Below, one piece after another: positions 9,426 through 18,500 of a stretch of DNA of 64,000 bases. A program made the position numbers and the translations under genes. This DNA comes from Nitrospira sp. GTDB taxonomy: Bacteria; Nitrospirota; Nitrospiria; Nitrospirales; Nitrospiraceae. The stretch lies in contig CP060501.1 of the NCBI GenBank assembly GCA_024760545.1, positions 2,620,036 through 2,684,035 of the forward strand, in the 5' to 3' direction. Position 1 is the stretch's first letter. The number at the start of each line of letters is the position of its first letter. Under the pieces are notes generated by a model. The model was not told the origin of the DNA and searched no databases. It saw only the letters and a list, made by a program, of their open reading frames with translations.

Positions 9426-10232
9426 ATGGCTTCTGAACGTTCCAGGAAAATCGATGCGTTTTGGTATAACACGATGCCCCTCAAGGCAGGCTGGCTTGGG
9501 ATGCTGGCGATCGGTGTTTTCTGGGTTATGTACCAACGTATCTTCGGATATTCGCACGGGTTAGACTCCATGACCCCCGAGTTTGACTCGGTGTGGATGG
9601 GGCTGTGGCGCTTTAACATCATCGCCAACGCCATCTTCTTCGCTGTGTCCGTCGGATGGATTTGGACGACCCGTGATCGCAACTTGGCCAACTTGGATCC
9701 CAAGCTCGAGCTGAGGAGATATTTTTATTGGCTGAGCTGGCTGGTCTGTTACATCTGGGGCGTGTACTACGCGGGGAGCTATACGCTGGAACAGGACGCG
9801 GCCTGGCACCAGGTGATCATCCGAGACACGAGCTTCACCGCGAGCCATATCGTGGCGTTCTACGGAAGCTTCCCGTTGTACATTACGTGCGGCGTGTCCA
9901 GTTATCTCTACGCGCAGACCCGGTTGCCACTCTATGCGCAGGCGACGTCCTTCCCGTTGGTCGCGGCGGTGGTTGGACCGATGATGATTCTGCCGAACGT
10001 GGGGTTGAACGAGTGGGGCCATGCGTTCTGGTTCGTAGACGAACTGTTCTCGGCGCCCTTGCACTGGGGCTTCGTGACGTTGGGCTGGTGCGGATTGTTC
10101 GGCGCGGCCGGCGGGGTGGCGGCGCAGATCGTCTCGCGCATGTCAAACCTGGCGGACGTGATCTGGAATGGTGCTTCTAAAGATATCCTCGATCCGTTTT
10201 CCAAACAGGTGGGCACCAAGACTACGTACTAA
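9426..10232 (+). CDS. amoC: Ammonia monooxygenase subunit C, stand-alone copy
   Basis: The 268-residue membrane protein has about six hydrophobic segments and family-defining stretches such as [15 protein letters not shown] and [13 protein letters not shown]. AmoC is the third subunit of the copper membrane monooxygenase that oxidises ammonia to hydroxylamine. D124, H128 and H141 keep the D-x3-H-x12-H spacing of the copper site of particulate methane monooxygenase subunit C (Asp156, His160, His173 in Methylococcus). No amoA or amoB is adjacent: upstream is a sigma-54 activator and downstream about 760 bp of non-coding DNA. Extra single amoC copies are known in ammonia oxidisers, including comammox Nitrospira. 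The SD is strong and the copy is full length, so it is probably functional. Confidence 0.95.
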   Translation: MASERSRKIDAFWYNTMPLKAGWLGMLAIGVFWVMYQRIFGYSHGLDSMTPEFDSVWMGLWRFNIIANAIFFAVSVGWIWTTRDRNLANLDPKLELRRYFYWLSWLVCYIWGVYYAGSYTLEQDAAWHQVIIRDTSFTASHIVAFYGSFPLYITCGVSSYLYAQTRLPLYAQATSFPLVAAVVGPMMILPNVGLNEWGHAFWFVDELFSAPLHWGFVTLGWCGLFGAAGGVAAQIVSRMSNLADVIWNGASKDILDPFSKQVGTKTTY

Positions 10233-10293
10233 GCAGAGGCCAAGAAGTAGGGAAATTCCAGTGTCAGGCTAGCGCCTCTAATTGGTCTGACGA

Positions 10294-10325
10294 GGCCCGG
10301 TACTCCATGATCGAGGTACCGGGCC
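10294..10325 (+). terminator. Strong hairpin after amoC
   Basis: GGCCCGGTAC and GTACCGGGCC form a perfect 10-bp stem with a 12-nt loop, 61 nt after the amoC stop. The tail AAATAATG has no T run, so it may protect the mRNA 3' end or work in both directions rather than act as a classic intrinsic terminator. Confidence 0.6.
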
Positions 10326-10400
10326 AAATAATGTTCCGTGGTGGTCGTCGCACCAGTCGGTGGATCTTCCTTCACCTCATTCTTTCCTCACATGCGCGAT

Positions 10401-10437
10401 CGATGAGGGTATCCTCATCGTTCTGATTTCTTTTCGC
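10401..10437 (+). terminator. Probable intrinsic terminator downstream of amoC
   Basis: CGATGAGG and CCTCATCG form a perfect 8-bp stem with a GTAT loop (10401-10420), followed by the T-rich tail TTCTGATTTCTTTTC. It lies about 170 nt after amoC and would close that transcript before the next promoter at 10749. Confidence 0.55.
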
Positions 10438-10748
10438 ATCGATGAATGCGGAGTTTGAATCCCGCATATCGAAATGCGCATCCCATCGGCTTGAGGTACC
10501 TGCTCATACAGCGCCGAATAGTCCAGACGCCTCTTGTGTTCCATTTCTCCCTTTATCTCGCAGGTGGACGTCTATCGGTGTGGACAGCATAAGTGAATGA
10601 TATCTGAACAATTGAGCGAGGACCCTTTTGCGATTGTCCAAACTGATGGATTACGTGTGCATCGTCAACAGACGCTGATACTCAAGGTGAAAGCCCCTTT
10701 GTCGCTTCTGGCACGCGAATGATTAGGTTGAGTGACTAGGGACAATCA

Positions 10749-10763
10749 TGGCACGAACGTTGC
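10749..10763 (+). promoter_or_regulatory. Near-perfect sigma-54 promoter
   Basis: The sequence TGGCAC-GAACG-TTGC matches the sigma-54 consensus TGGCAC-N5-TTGC at every fixed base, with GG and GC 10 bases apart. The expected start is near 10775, giving a 218-nt leader before the ATG at 10993. An inverted repeat GATTGTCC (10632-10639) / GGACAATC (10740-10747) ends one base before the -24 element and might be an activator or repressor site. Confidence 0.85.
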
Positions 10764-10774
10764 GGAAGTCTGGG

Positions 10775-10992
10775 AAGCATACAGAGAGGCCAGGATCTGT
10801 GGGTGCTGGATAGTGAGACGCCCTGTCACTATCCAGCCCATTGTTTCAAGGTGAGCGGTTGCCCCGACCGCCACGTGTCAGCGGTGAGGGGGTCACACGT
10901 GAGAGTGGCCCCCTCATTTTCTATTCGCATGCGGCGCGTGTGTGTGATCGGTCTGTGGGGGTCGGACCGATCCTTATCATAGAGGAGGTCCC
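10775..10992 (+). promoter_or_regulatory. Structured 5' leader with three hairpins
   Basis: Three hairpins follow the sigma-54 promoter. Hairpin 1 pairs GCTGGATAGTGA (10805-10816) with TCACTATCCAGC (10826-10837), 12 bp perfect. Hairpin 2 pairs GAGGGGGTCAC (10886-10896) with GTGGCCCCCTC (10905-10915), with one G-U pair, and is followed by ATTTTCTATT, which resembles an intrinsic terminator. Hairpin 3 pairs GATCGGTC (10946-10953) with GACCGATC (10965-10972) just before GAGGAGG and the ATG. The arrangement suggests attenuation or translational control, or a separate small RNA ending at hairpin 2. Confidence 0.6.
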
Positions 10993-11853
10993 ATGCAGTG
11001 CAAGACGATCGATGTGGAGGATCACCTGAATCGCACGGTGGCGGGAATGGATCTTGAGCAGTCAGGCCGTATCTACTGGGAACAGAACGAATGCCTCATT
11101 CTTAATCGGTTCATCCCGAAAACAATCGTCAACCCCTGTCTCACCGAGGTCGAGCTGCTCCGGAAGAACATCTTTCGCAATTACGTTCCAGGCCACAAGC
11201 AGGGGGGCAGCGTCAGTTATTATGCGATTTGGAACGAGTTCCATGAGTCATCCGCCATTGTCTCGCTCTATCGCTCCCCGGCGTTGCGTCGGTTTCTGAG
11301 CACAATCGTGAAGGAGGAGTTGCTGCTCTGTCCGGAACACGATCCCCATTCCTGCGCGCTTTATTACTACACGAAGCCGGGTGACCACATCGGATTTCAT
11401 TACGATACCTCATACTACAAGGGCAAGCGGTACACAGTTCTGATGGGCTTGATCGAGCGATCCGAACAATGCCATCTCGTGGCCAACCTGCCTACGCCCG
11501 GAATGAAGGAGGAAGTACACGAGCAGCCCATCCTGCTCGATCCGGGGTCGCTCGTGATCTTCAATGGAGACAAGCTGTGGCATGCCGTCACGCCGCTCGG
11601 GTCCAGGGAAGAACGAATCGTGCTTACGCTGCAATATGTGACTGACCCGGAAATGGGCCCTTTTCAGCGCGCCTTTTCGAATCTGAAGGATGCCTTCGCC
11701 TACTTCGGGCCGGCCGCCATGATACATCGGTCCAGGACGCAGCCCGCATCGATGACGGGCACCGCGACGTCGCAGTGCGATGCGATGGCTGACCATCCGA
11801 TCTTACGATTTCTCGCTGGAGCCGCCGGTGCGTCTCTCAATCGCGATTCCTGA
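10993..11853 (+). CDS. 2-oxoglutarate/Fe(II)-dependent oxygenase family protein
   Basis: The 286-residue protein has the iron triad H136-x-D138 (in GFHYDTSYY) and H197 (in KLWHAVTPLG), and an arginine at 205 or 208 that could bind 2-oxoglutarate, all on a predicted double-stranded beta-helix. Because HxD is intact, a hydroxylase is more likely than a halogenase. The substrate is not known. About the last 50 residues are Ala-, Ser- and Arg-rich and overlap the next gene. It is the first gene after the sigma-54 promoter at 10749 and its structured leader, with a strong GAGGAGG site, so it is probably switched on by one of the NtrC-type activators. Confidence 0.78.
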   Translation: MQCKTIDVEDHLNRTVAGMDLEQSGRIYWEQNECLILNRFIPKTIVNPCLTEVELLRKNIFRNYVPGHKQGGSVSYYAIWNEFHESSAIVSLYRSPALRRFLSTIVKEELLLCPEHDPHSCALYYYTKPGDHIGFHYDTSYYKGKRYTVLMGLIERSEQCHLVANLPTPGMKEEVHEQPILLDPGSLVIFNGDKLWHAVTPLGSREERIVLTLQYVTDPEMGPFQRAFSNLKDAFAYFGPAAMIHRSRTQPASMTGTATSQCDAMADHPILRFLAGAAGASLNRDS

Positions 11854-12379
11854 GGCGCAGGTGGTCGAAGCCCCGGCCCTGTTGCGGCTTGTCCGGATGG
11901 CGCCGGCCTGTGAGGTTGAGGCTGGCGAACAGGGAGCGGCGTATGTGGCACTCTTCGAGGATTTCCCGAAATCGGTCGAGATCGTCGCGCAGCTGATCGA
12001 GGAGGCGTGGGACCTGCGTGATGTTCGAATCACACTCGAAGGCAGACCCGTCGTGAGCCGAATCAGCTTCTACCTCGCGCTCCTATGCTATCAGGAGAGT
12101 ATCAGTGCATCGGACCCGGAAGCCTTTTGTCGGCGACAGGCGGGAAAGGTCGGAAATGATGGAGGATGTCCTGATCGGTCGTGTGTGTCCCATTGTCAGT
12201 TTATTTGTTCCAGGTGTGTGGGATTGGTTCGCGAACGGGGAGGACCTGCGGTGTCGGCTCAACTTCAGGAAATCGCGCGCCAGGCTGAAGTCTATTGGTG
12301 TCCGAACCTGCACATCATGAAGTCCAATGCGTCAGGAGCGCCTCGCGTAGAACTCGTTCGGTTGGACAACGACCACTGA
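11780..12379 (+). CDS. Unknown protein with a cysteine cluster
   Basis: The 199-residue product overlaps the end of the oxygenase gene by 74 nt in another frame, which suggests coupled translation. I do not recognise the family. Residues 20-110 look like an ordinary soluble alpha/beta domain; then follows a cluster of cysteines (CPDRSCVSHC, FICSRC) that could bind zinc or an Fe-S cluster, and a further cysteine near the C-terminus (YWCPNL). The true start is uncertain, because an internal GTG would shorten the overlap. Association with the oxygenase makes a metal-linked role possible, but this is inference. Confidence 0.55.
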   Translation: MRWLTIRSYDFSLEPPVRLSIAIPEAQVVEAPALLRLVRMAPACEVEAGEQGAAYVALFEDFPKSVEIVAQLIEEAWDLRDVRITLEGRPVVSRISFYLALLCYQESISASDPEAFCRRQAGKVGNDGGCPDRSCVSHCQFICSRCVGLVRERGGPAVSAQLQEIARQAEVYWCPNLHIMKSNASGAPRVELVRLDNDH

Positions 12380-12486
12380 AGGGCCGACGAGAACGCGATG
12401 AATCGATCGTCACCGTATGGAGTCCATTCATCAAGCTGATGCCTTGGGCCGGCGAGTGCCAATCAGCGTAACCGTTAGGAGGCATC

Positions 12487-13179
12487 ATGCAGTATAGGAG
12501 GCGTACGTGGAACGTTGGAACGTGGGCTGTCGCGGTTGCGATTGTCGCGGGGTTGGCCACGTTTAATGCCTTGCCGGCTTCGGCCGAAGATACGACGTCG
12601 ACCGGGAACCGCGTGTTCTTTCGCGGGGGCGCCGCCGGACTTACCAGTGATCGTGCCGGCGAGTTGATCACCGACGGCCATGGCGTTGCCGGCAAGAACG
12701 ATGGGTCGTTCGGCTATTCCATCGGCGGAGGAACGGATCTTATGGTCACCAGAGATCTGTGGGGCATGATGAGCGGCGTCGCGGTCGTGGGCGAGATCGG
12801 ATTGGAATTCAAGCGGTGGGGTTCCAACAATGTCGCGAATGGAGATACCACCGGCGTGACGGGGGTGAGTAATGGCGGTCTGAGCAAGGTGCAACTGACC
12901 ATGTTGACCGTGAGCGTGGCGCCCAAGGTGAAGTTCCGGCAGGGGACTGATTTCCAACCATGGGTCATTCCGGCCGGGTTGGATTTCCACGTCATCAGCC
13001 CGACATCCAGTCAGATCAACTACTTGGATATCGGGGTCCAGTTCGGCGGCGGCGCCGAGTATCGCGTATGGAAAGAGCTGTGGCTGGGTCTCGACAGCCG
13101 ATTCCATCTGGCCTCCAATCAAACCAACACGGTAAACAATTTTTGGACGGCCGGTGTCTATGGGGCAATAGGGTTCTGA
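12487..13179 (+). CDS. Outer-membrane beta-barrel-like protein
   Basis: The 230-residue protein has a signal peptide (VAVAIVAGLATFNALPASAE, cleavage probably after residue 33). It then shows alternating hydrophobic and polar strands with many Gly and aromatic residues and ends in phenylalanine, as outer-membrane barrels do. The size suggests an eight-stranded OmpW/OmpX-like barrel. A perfect TAGGAGG precedes the ATG. It sits 107 bp after the Cys-cluster gene. The cargo or role is unknown. Confidence 0.75.
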   Translation: MQYRRRTWNVGTWAVAVAIVAGLATFNALPASAEDTTSTGNRVFFRGGAAGLTSDRAGELITDGHGVAGKNDGSFGYSIGGGTDLMVTRDLWGMMSGVAVVGEIGLEFKRWGSNNVANGDTTGVTGVSNGGLSKVQLTMLTVSVAPKVKFRQGTDFQPWVIPAGLDFHVISPTSSQINYLDIGVQFGGGAEYRVWKELWLGLDSRFHLASNQTNTVNNFWTAGVYGAIGF

Positions 13180-13232
13180 AGCAGCGTGATGTCGTAGGAG
13201 GTGCCGCCTGGTGCTCCAAGGAAGGAGTTTCG

Positions 13233-13955
13233 ATGTCCATCTCTGAACAAACCCCAGCGCTCCAGTCACCCAAACGCCAATATGTGAACTTCGTCTTCTA
13301 TAAAGTCGATCCAGCTTGGCGCCGTCTGCCGGAGGATGTGCGGACCAAAGGTAAGCATGAGTTCTTGCGGGCCGTGGAGGACTACACCGGAAACGTTCTA
13401 ATAGTGCCCTATTCCACCATCGGCATTCGGGGGGACTGCGACTTCATGCTCTGGCGCATCTGCTATGACCTGGCCCTCTTCCAAGACATGAGCGCCAAGA
13501 TCCTGGCCTCCGGCTTAGGCCAGTACCTCACGATCCCATACTCCTATCTGGCGATGACCAAGCGGTCCGTCTATGTCGACCATCATTCGCACGCGGGACA
13601 GGAAGGAAAACGGCTGACGGTGGTGCCCGGGAAGGGTAAGTACATCTTTGTGTATCCGTTTCTGAAGACACGGGAGTGGTTTCTGCTGACGAAAGCGGCG
13701 CGGCAGGGGATGATGGACGAGCATATTGAAATCGGTCATCGCTTCCCCTCGGTGAAGCTGAATACGAGCTATTCATTCGGGTTGGATGATCAGGAATGGG
13801 TGGTGGCGTTTGAGAGCGACCAGCCGGAAGACTTTCTGGAACTCGTGATGGCGCTGCGCGAAACCGAGGGTTCACGCTATACACTGCGCGATACGCCGAT
13901 TTTCACCTGCGTGCTCAAGAGCCTAAAGGAAATGCTCGACACACTCGGCGGTTGA
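13233..13955 (+). CDS. Chlorite dismutase/HemQ-family haem protein
   Basis: The 240-residue protein matches the Cld/coproheme-decarboxylase family, with KTREWF, MMDEH and SFGLDDQEWVVAFESD as landmarks. H164 in MMDEH is the expected proximal haem ligand. Thirteen residues later, where chlorite dismutases have the catalytic arginine and firmicute HemQ has glutamine, I read N177 (manual alignment). True chlorite splitting is therefore doubtful and a haem-related or unknown reaction is more likely. The ATG at 13233 follows AAGGAG; the open frame upstream overlaps the barrel gene and is rejected. The Rieske oxygenase gene starts 14 bp downstream, so the two are probably co-transcribed. Confidence 0.85.
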   Translation: MSISEQTPALQSPKRQYVNFVFYKVDPAWRRLPEDVRTKGKHEFLRAVEDYTGNVLIVPYSTIGIRGDCDFMLWRICYDLALFQDMSAKILASGLGQYLTIPYSYLAMTKRSVYVDHHSHAGQEGKRLTVVPGKGKYIFVYPFLKTREWFLLTKAARQGMMDEHIEIGHRFPSVKLNTSYSFGLDDQEWVVAFESDQPEDFLELVMALRETEGSRYTLRDTPIFTCVLKSLKEMLDTLGG

Positions 13956-13969
13956 GGCCACAAAACTGA

Positions 13970-15010
13970 ATGCTCGAAGGTTTCTGGTACATCGCCGGGG
14001 AAAGTACTGCGATCAGGGCCGGCCGGCCGTTCGCGTCGGTGCTCTGCAATCAGCCTCTGGTGCTGTTTCGGGATGGGCAGGGTCGCGTGCATGCGTTAGA
14101 AGACCGCTGTCCCCACAAGGGCATGCCGCTCTCGTCGGCCCGGCAGGAAGGGGATTCCTTGCGGTGCCCTTTTCATGGGTGGCGCTTCCTCGCTTCCGGC
14201 AAGTGTATAGAAGTTCCGGCCATCGGCAATGTGGCACATCCATCGTTGACCTCGGCTTGTGTGAAAGCCTTTCCAGTCCAGGAACTGGACGGATGGGTGT
14301 GGGTCTACATCGGCAACGATCGGTGCCCGACCCCTTCGTCTCTCCCACCATCGTTGCCGGTTCCTGATGACGGAAGTCCCATGGTTTCCGTGCGCGAGTC
14401 TGCCGAGGCGAAAGTCCGGTGGGATTTCGCGGTGGACAGTCTCATGGATCCGGCCCACGTCCCGTTCGTGCACCACAACTATTTTCGACGACGCGAGGCA
14501 GCCAGAAGAAAAGAAAAAGTGTTTACACGGCTGCCGCTGGGGTTTCGCACCATATCGCAGAATGTGTTGCTGCCGGACACCTTTATCTTTCGCGCCTTGT
14601 CTCCGAGACTGAGCTCGGCCACGACCACGGTCGATTTTCTCCTGCCGGGTATCCATCTGGAACGATGGGAGATTGGCAAACGGTTTGCGTCAGTCATGTT
14701 GGTTGCCACACCGCTCGCTGATGGACGAAGCCGGTTCGACATCTGCGTCGGGTGGAACTTCTTGCGCGGGCTACCCGTGGGATGGCTGGTCCGCCGGACT
14801 CTACGGACTATTCTTGGCCAGGACAGGGAAGTTCTGGAATTGCAGGAACAGGGGTTTGGCCAGAAGGGAACCATGTTGTTGAATTTGGAATCGGACACAC
14901 TGGCCGTGTGGTACCGGCGGCTGAAGAGATATCGTCTGGATCAATTGGCTGGTGTGCCTAACCCACAGCATCCGATTCCTGAGAAAGTCACGCTCAGCTG
15001 GATCACCTGA
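13970..15010 (+). CDS. Rieske-type ring oxygenase (PaO-like)
   Basis: The 346-residue protein has a Rieske [2Fe-2S] site C47-P-H49 ... C66-P-F-H69 and a mononuclear iron site in DSLMDPAHVPFVHH (D160, H163, H168 or H169). This is the layout of the oxygenase component of Rieske non-haem iron oxygenases; the short C-terminal domain is closest in style to the pheophorbide a oxygenase/vanillate demethylase group. The substrate is unknown. No reductase or ferredoxin gene is adjacent. Its neighbour, the Cld-family protein, suggests a haem or tetrapyrrole context, which is inference. Confidence 0.87.
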   Translation: MLEGFWYIAGESTAIRAGRPFASVLCNQPLVLFRDGQGRVHALEDRCPHKGMPLSSARQEGDSLRCPFHGWRFLASGKCIEVPAIGNVAHPSLTSACVKAFPVQELDGWVWVYIGNDRCPTPSSLPPSLPVPDDGSPMVSVRESAEAKVRWDFAVDSLMDPAHVPFVHHNYFRRREAARRKEKVFTRLPLGFRTISQNVLLPDTFIFRALSPRLSSATTTVDFLLPGIHLERWEIGKRFASVMLVATPLADGRSRFDICVGWNFLRGLPVGWLVRRTLRTILGQDREVLELQEQGFGQKGTMLLNLESDTLAVWYRRLKRYRLDQLAGVPNPQHPIPEKVTLSWIT

Positions 15011-15339
15011 GTCGAATCGTCCAGGACTGATCGCATGAGCACGACCCACCGGAACTGCTTGTGCAGAAGAGCCGGAACTACGGTGGCGCCTGGCCCAGAT
15101 GTTTCCTCCCCCGCGCTCCAATATTGCCCCGCCATGCCACAGTTTCCCGATAGACACTGTCCAATGAAATAGACAGCATAACCTCATGATTTTCATTCGA
15201 TCCCTCGATAGAGCTCCGTCGCTGTCTTATTCTGTAGAAGAGCTCCCCACCTCTGTTGATCGACGAGATAGGCCCCAGACTCTCTCTAACCTCTTGTCTC
15301 TATGTGAAAAGTTCTATTGATCCAAAATCTTGTTCGAGG
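15011..15339 (+). other. Intergenic region before the multicopper-oxidase promoter
   Basis: No gene is supported. Weak inverted repeats (CCACCG near 15047 / CGGTGG near 15078) may contribute to termination of the Rieske gene transcript, but there is no T tract. I see nothing else of note. Confidence 0.4.
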
Positions 15340-15354
15340 AGGCACGGCGATTGC
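15340..15354 (+). promoter_or_regulatory. Sigma-54 promoter for the multicopper oxidase
   Basis: AGGCAC-GGCGA-TTGC matches the sigma-54 consensus at all fixed bases except the first T, with GG and GC 10 bases apart. The expected start is near 15366, giving a leader of about 228 nt before the ATG at 15594. The structured element described separately begins only three bases after this predicted start, which supports the placement. Confidence 0.7.
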
Positions 15355-15365
15355 GCTATGCAGAA

Positions 15366-15593
15366 ATCGCTGGTGAGGGTTTGGGTGATTTTGGACCGGC
15401 CTCCGAATGACCCATTCCTTCGCGAGAAGGAGCCCTTCACCAGCTCTTAACCCTCCGGTGAATCAGGCCGGAAGTCCGTCGGAGGCCGGTTCTCTTTCCA
15501 AAGGACGACGAGAGGATTGTGAATGATTATCGATGAGCAGAAATCAACTAGCCGCCTGATGAGGCGGCTACACCAGGGAGAGGAGGCCGAGAC
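15366..15593 (+). promoter_or_regulatory. Structured leader RNA with competing stems
   Basis: Stem A pairs GCTGGTGAGGG (15369-15379) with CCCTTCACCAGC (15433-15444), 11 bp with one bulge, and encloses a TCCTTC-GCGA-GAAGGA tetraloop hairpin (15416-15431). Stem B pairs CCGGCCTCCGA (15396-15406) with TCGGAGGCCGG (15479-15489), 11 bp perfect, followed by TTCTCTTTCC. A and B interlock, so they exclude each other unless a pseudoknot forms. Stem C (CCTCCG 15452-15457 with CGGAGG 15480-15485) competes for the same 3' strand as B. A last hairpin AGCCGCCT-GATG-AGGCGGCT (15550-15569) sits before the GAGAGGAGG binding site. Confidence 0.6.
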
Positions 15594-18500
15594 ATGAGGT
15601 CCAATCAACTTGAACAAACGCGGAGGCAGAAGAACGCCAGCGTGATGCTGCGATTCCAAAGCCTGGCGTTGGCGAGCAGTTTAGCGTTCGCACCGATAGG
15701 CTTTGCTGCCGAGCAACATCGTCATCACGACAATGCGGGCCAGGCGTCGGCAGACAAGGTCATCTATCGCGAGGGCGGGTCGATCCTGCACGATCGAATG
15801 ATGGATGAGGTCAAGCGCCAGCAAGAGTTCATGGGAGAGAAAGGTGGTTATAGTAATGGGGCCAATAGTCACATGCTCCAGCAGGGCGTTCTACTGGTCG
15901 CAGAAGACCCGTCCAAGGTTGCTGTCAGCAGCGGCCAACGGTGTCCGGCCAACGCGCCTGTCAAAGAGTACCACGTTTCTGCGATCAACGTCGAAATCAC
16001 GTTGAGCCGGTTTCTCGACTACTTCCCGGGATACATGTACGTGTTGACCGAGAATGTTGAGAAGGTACGGGGCGAGGAAAAATCCAACAGTGACGCGCGA
16101 GAGAAAGAAAACGATCCCGGCGCGGTGTCGAACGGATTGCAAGGAGATATCATTCAGCCCTTGGTGATCCGCGCCAATCAAGGCGATTGCCTTAAGCTGA
16201 CCCTCCACAACCAGATCAACGATGAGCCGACCAATCTCGTCATCAACGGGTCGTCCATGGTCGTGACGACCACCGGCAAGCCGGCGACTCCTTCGAACCC
16301 CGATACGACGGTGGCGGCGGGAGGGGAGCGGAGTTTTGAATGGTACATCAAACCGGACACGCAAGAGGGCGCGCGATTCTTCCGGTCACATGCCTCGCGC
16401 GAGCAATTCAATCTGGGCTTGATCGGGATGCTCGTGGTGGAACCACGCGGATCGCGCTATCTGAGCCCATTCGATGGGCAGCCGATGCCGAGCGGTTGGG
16501 AGGCGATGATTGAAGATCCGAACGGAGCGGACTTCCGGGAGTTCGCGATCTTCTACCATGAAGCCGGTGACGAGGCCTTCCGGCTCTTGAACAAGAAAGG
16601 TGAGATGCTGCCGCAGCGCGATCCCCACACCGATTCGTATCGGCCGGGCGCCCGGCTGCTCAATTATCGCAGCGAGCCGCACGGCACGCGCATTGAGCTT
16701 CAGGCGCACATGGGATTCTACGGCGACGAGTCGATGGCGTACGGCTCCTACACGTTCGGTGACCCGGCGACGACGATTCCCAGATCCTACCTTGGCGATC
16801 CTGCCAAGTTCCGGATGGCAGGCGGGTCGGAAATCGTGCATTCGCATCATCTCCACGGCGGGTCCATCCGGTGGGCGCGCCAGCCGGGGAACAGCCAGCT
16901 CGACTTTGCGGTGTCGAAGAACGGCCCGGTGAAGTTCCCTCCGATCAGCGATACTTCAGATCGGTTGGACGTACAGTCCATTGGGCCGACGGAAGTGTAC
17001 GATCAGGTGATCGAGGGTGGATCCGGCGGGCTGCAGGCATTGGCCGGTGAGTTCGTGTTCCATTGCCATATCCCCCAACATTATGTGACGGGCATGTGGG
17101 GATTCTGGCGTGTCTACAATACGCTGCAAGCGCCGGGGTTCCAGACCGACGTCATGAAACCGCTCGTGGAACTTCCTGACCGTGCGGGCAAGATGAAGGG
17201 AGGCATTCCATCGGACAAGCTGGTCGGCACCACAGTGGATTGGTACGGTGGGAAGAAGTACGAGATCACGAAGGATCGGACTGATTGGAAAGCAGATCCG
17301 GTGAAGGTCTCCCTCAAGGACTGGGTCGAGATGATGCTTCCTCCGCAAGGCAAGCCGGGTAAGAAGAACAGCGAAAAGGAGCAGACGCTCGCGTACGATG
17401 CGACCGTGAATGATTGGGCTTGGGATGGCCACAAGGCGCTCACTGAGCTGGAGACCGCGTATGAGTGGGTGAACTACAAATCGGCCACGCCAGGAAAGCG
17501 GCAGGAAATTCTCTTCGATGCGCGATCCGGCAAACTCGCCTGGCCGTGGTTGCGGCCGCATCTGGGCCGTCGTGTCCCCTTCTCGCCAAGCCATAGCGGT
17601 GCCCCGTGGCTGGAACCGATCCATCGCCGCGACGACGGCAGCAACTCGACGGAGCCACCGAGGCCTGGAGAGCAGGGACCGTGGAGTCTATGTCCTGAAG
17701 GAGCGCCGCAAAAATTCTTCAACATCCATGCGATTACGTTGCCGATCACACTGAAGAGGGCGACCGCCAAGACACCGGCGATCGTGGACCCGGACGGCAT
17801 GCTCTATGTGCTGCATGAAGAAGAGCAGGACGTCCGGAAAACTTCCGCCAAGCAGATGCCATTGGTGATCCGCGGGAACGTGCAGGATTGCATCGACGTC
17901 GTCTACACGAGCGAGTTGAAGGACGATCAGCGTCAAGGGTTCTCCAGCAAGACGAACCTGCACCCGCACATGTTCCAGTTCGACACTCAGGCGTCGGATG
18001 GCCCCATCATCGGTTTCTCCTACGAGATGTCGCTGCGACCCTTCACCATCTTGAAGGACGAACACCCCGGCAAAGGTATGCCGGTGCCGATGAACACGAC
18101 GATCGAAGCCGATGCCGCCAAGGGAACCACCACCATTACGGTCAGGGATGCCTCGCGTTATCACGTGAAGACGGAACTCGGCGTGGGCATGGACGAGGTC
18201 GGTCGGTTTGAATCAGCACGAATCAGCAAGATCAGTGGAAACCAGATCACGTTTGAGCGGCCGCTCAAGTATCACCACAAGAAGGGCGAAATCGTCTCGG
18301 TGGAGTGGATCAGAGAACGGTGGTACGTGGACGCCGATTTCGGCACCACGTTCTGGCACGACCATGTGTTCGGATTGGATGGCTGGGGCCACGGCTTTTA
18401 CTCAACGTTTATTGCCGAGCCGCCGCGATCGACCTATCATGACCCGGTGACCGGTAAGGAAGTCCGGAGCGGACCGGTGGCCGACATTCACACGACCGAA

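Noticed and set aside
9561-10180. Open frames on both strands overlapping amoC
   Set aside because: AmoC is unmistakable in its frame; the others have no domain or binding site.
13233-13955. True chlorite dismutase
   Set aside because: The family fits, but the catalytic Arg position appears to be Asn, so only the family is claimed.
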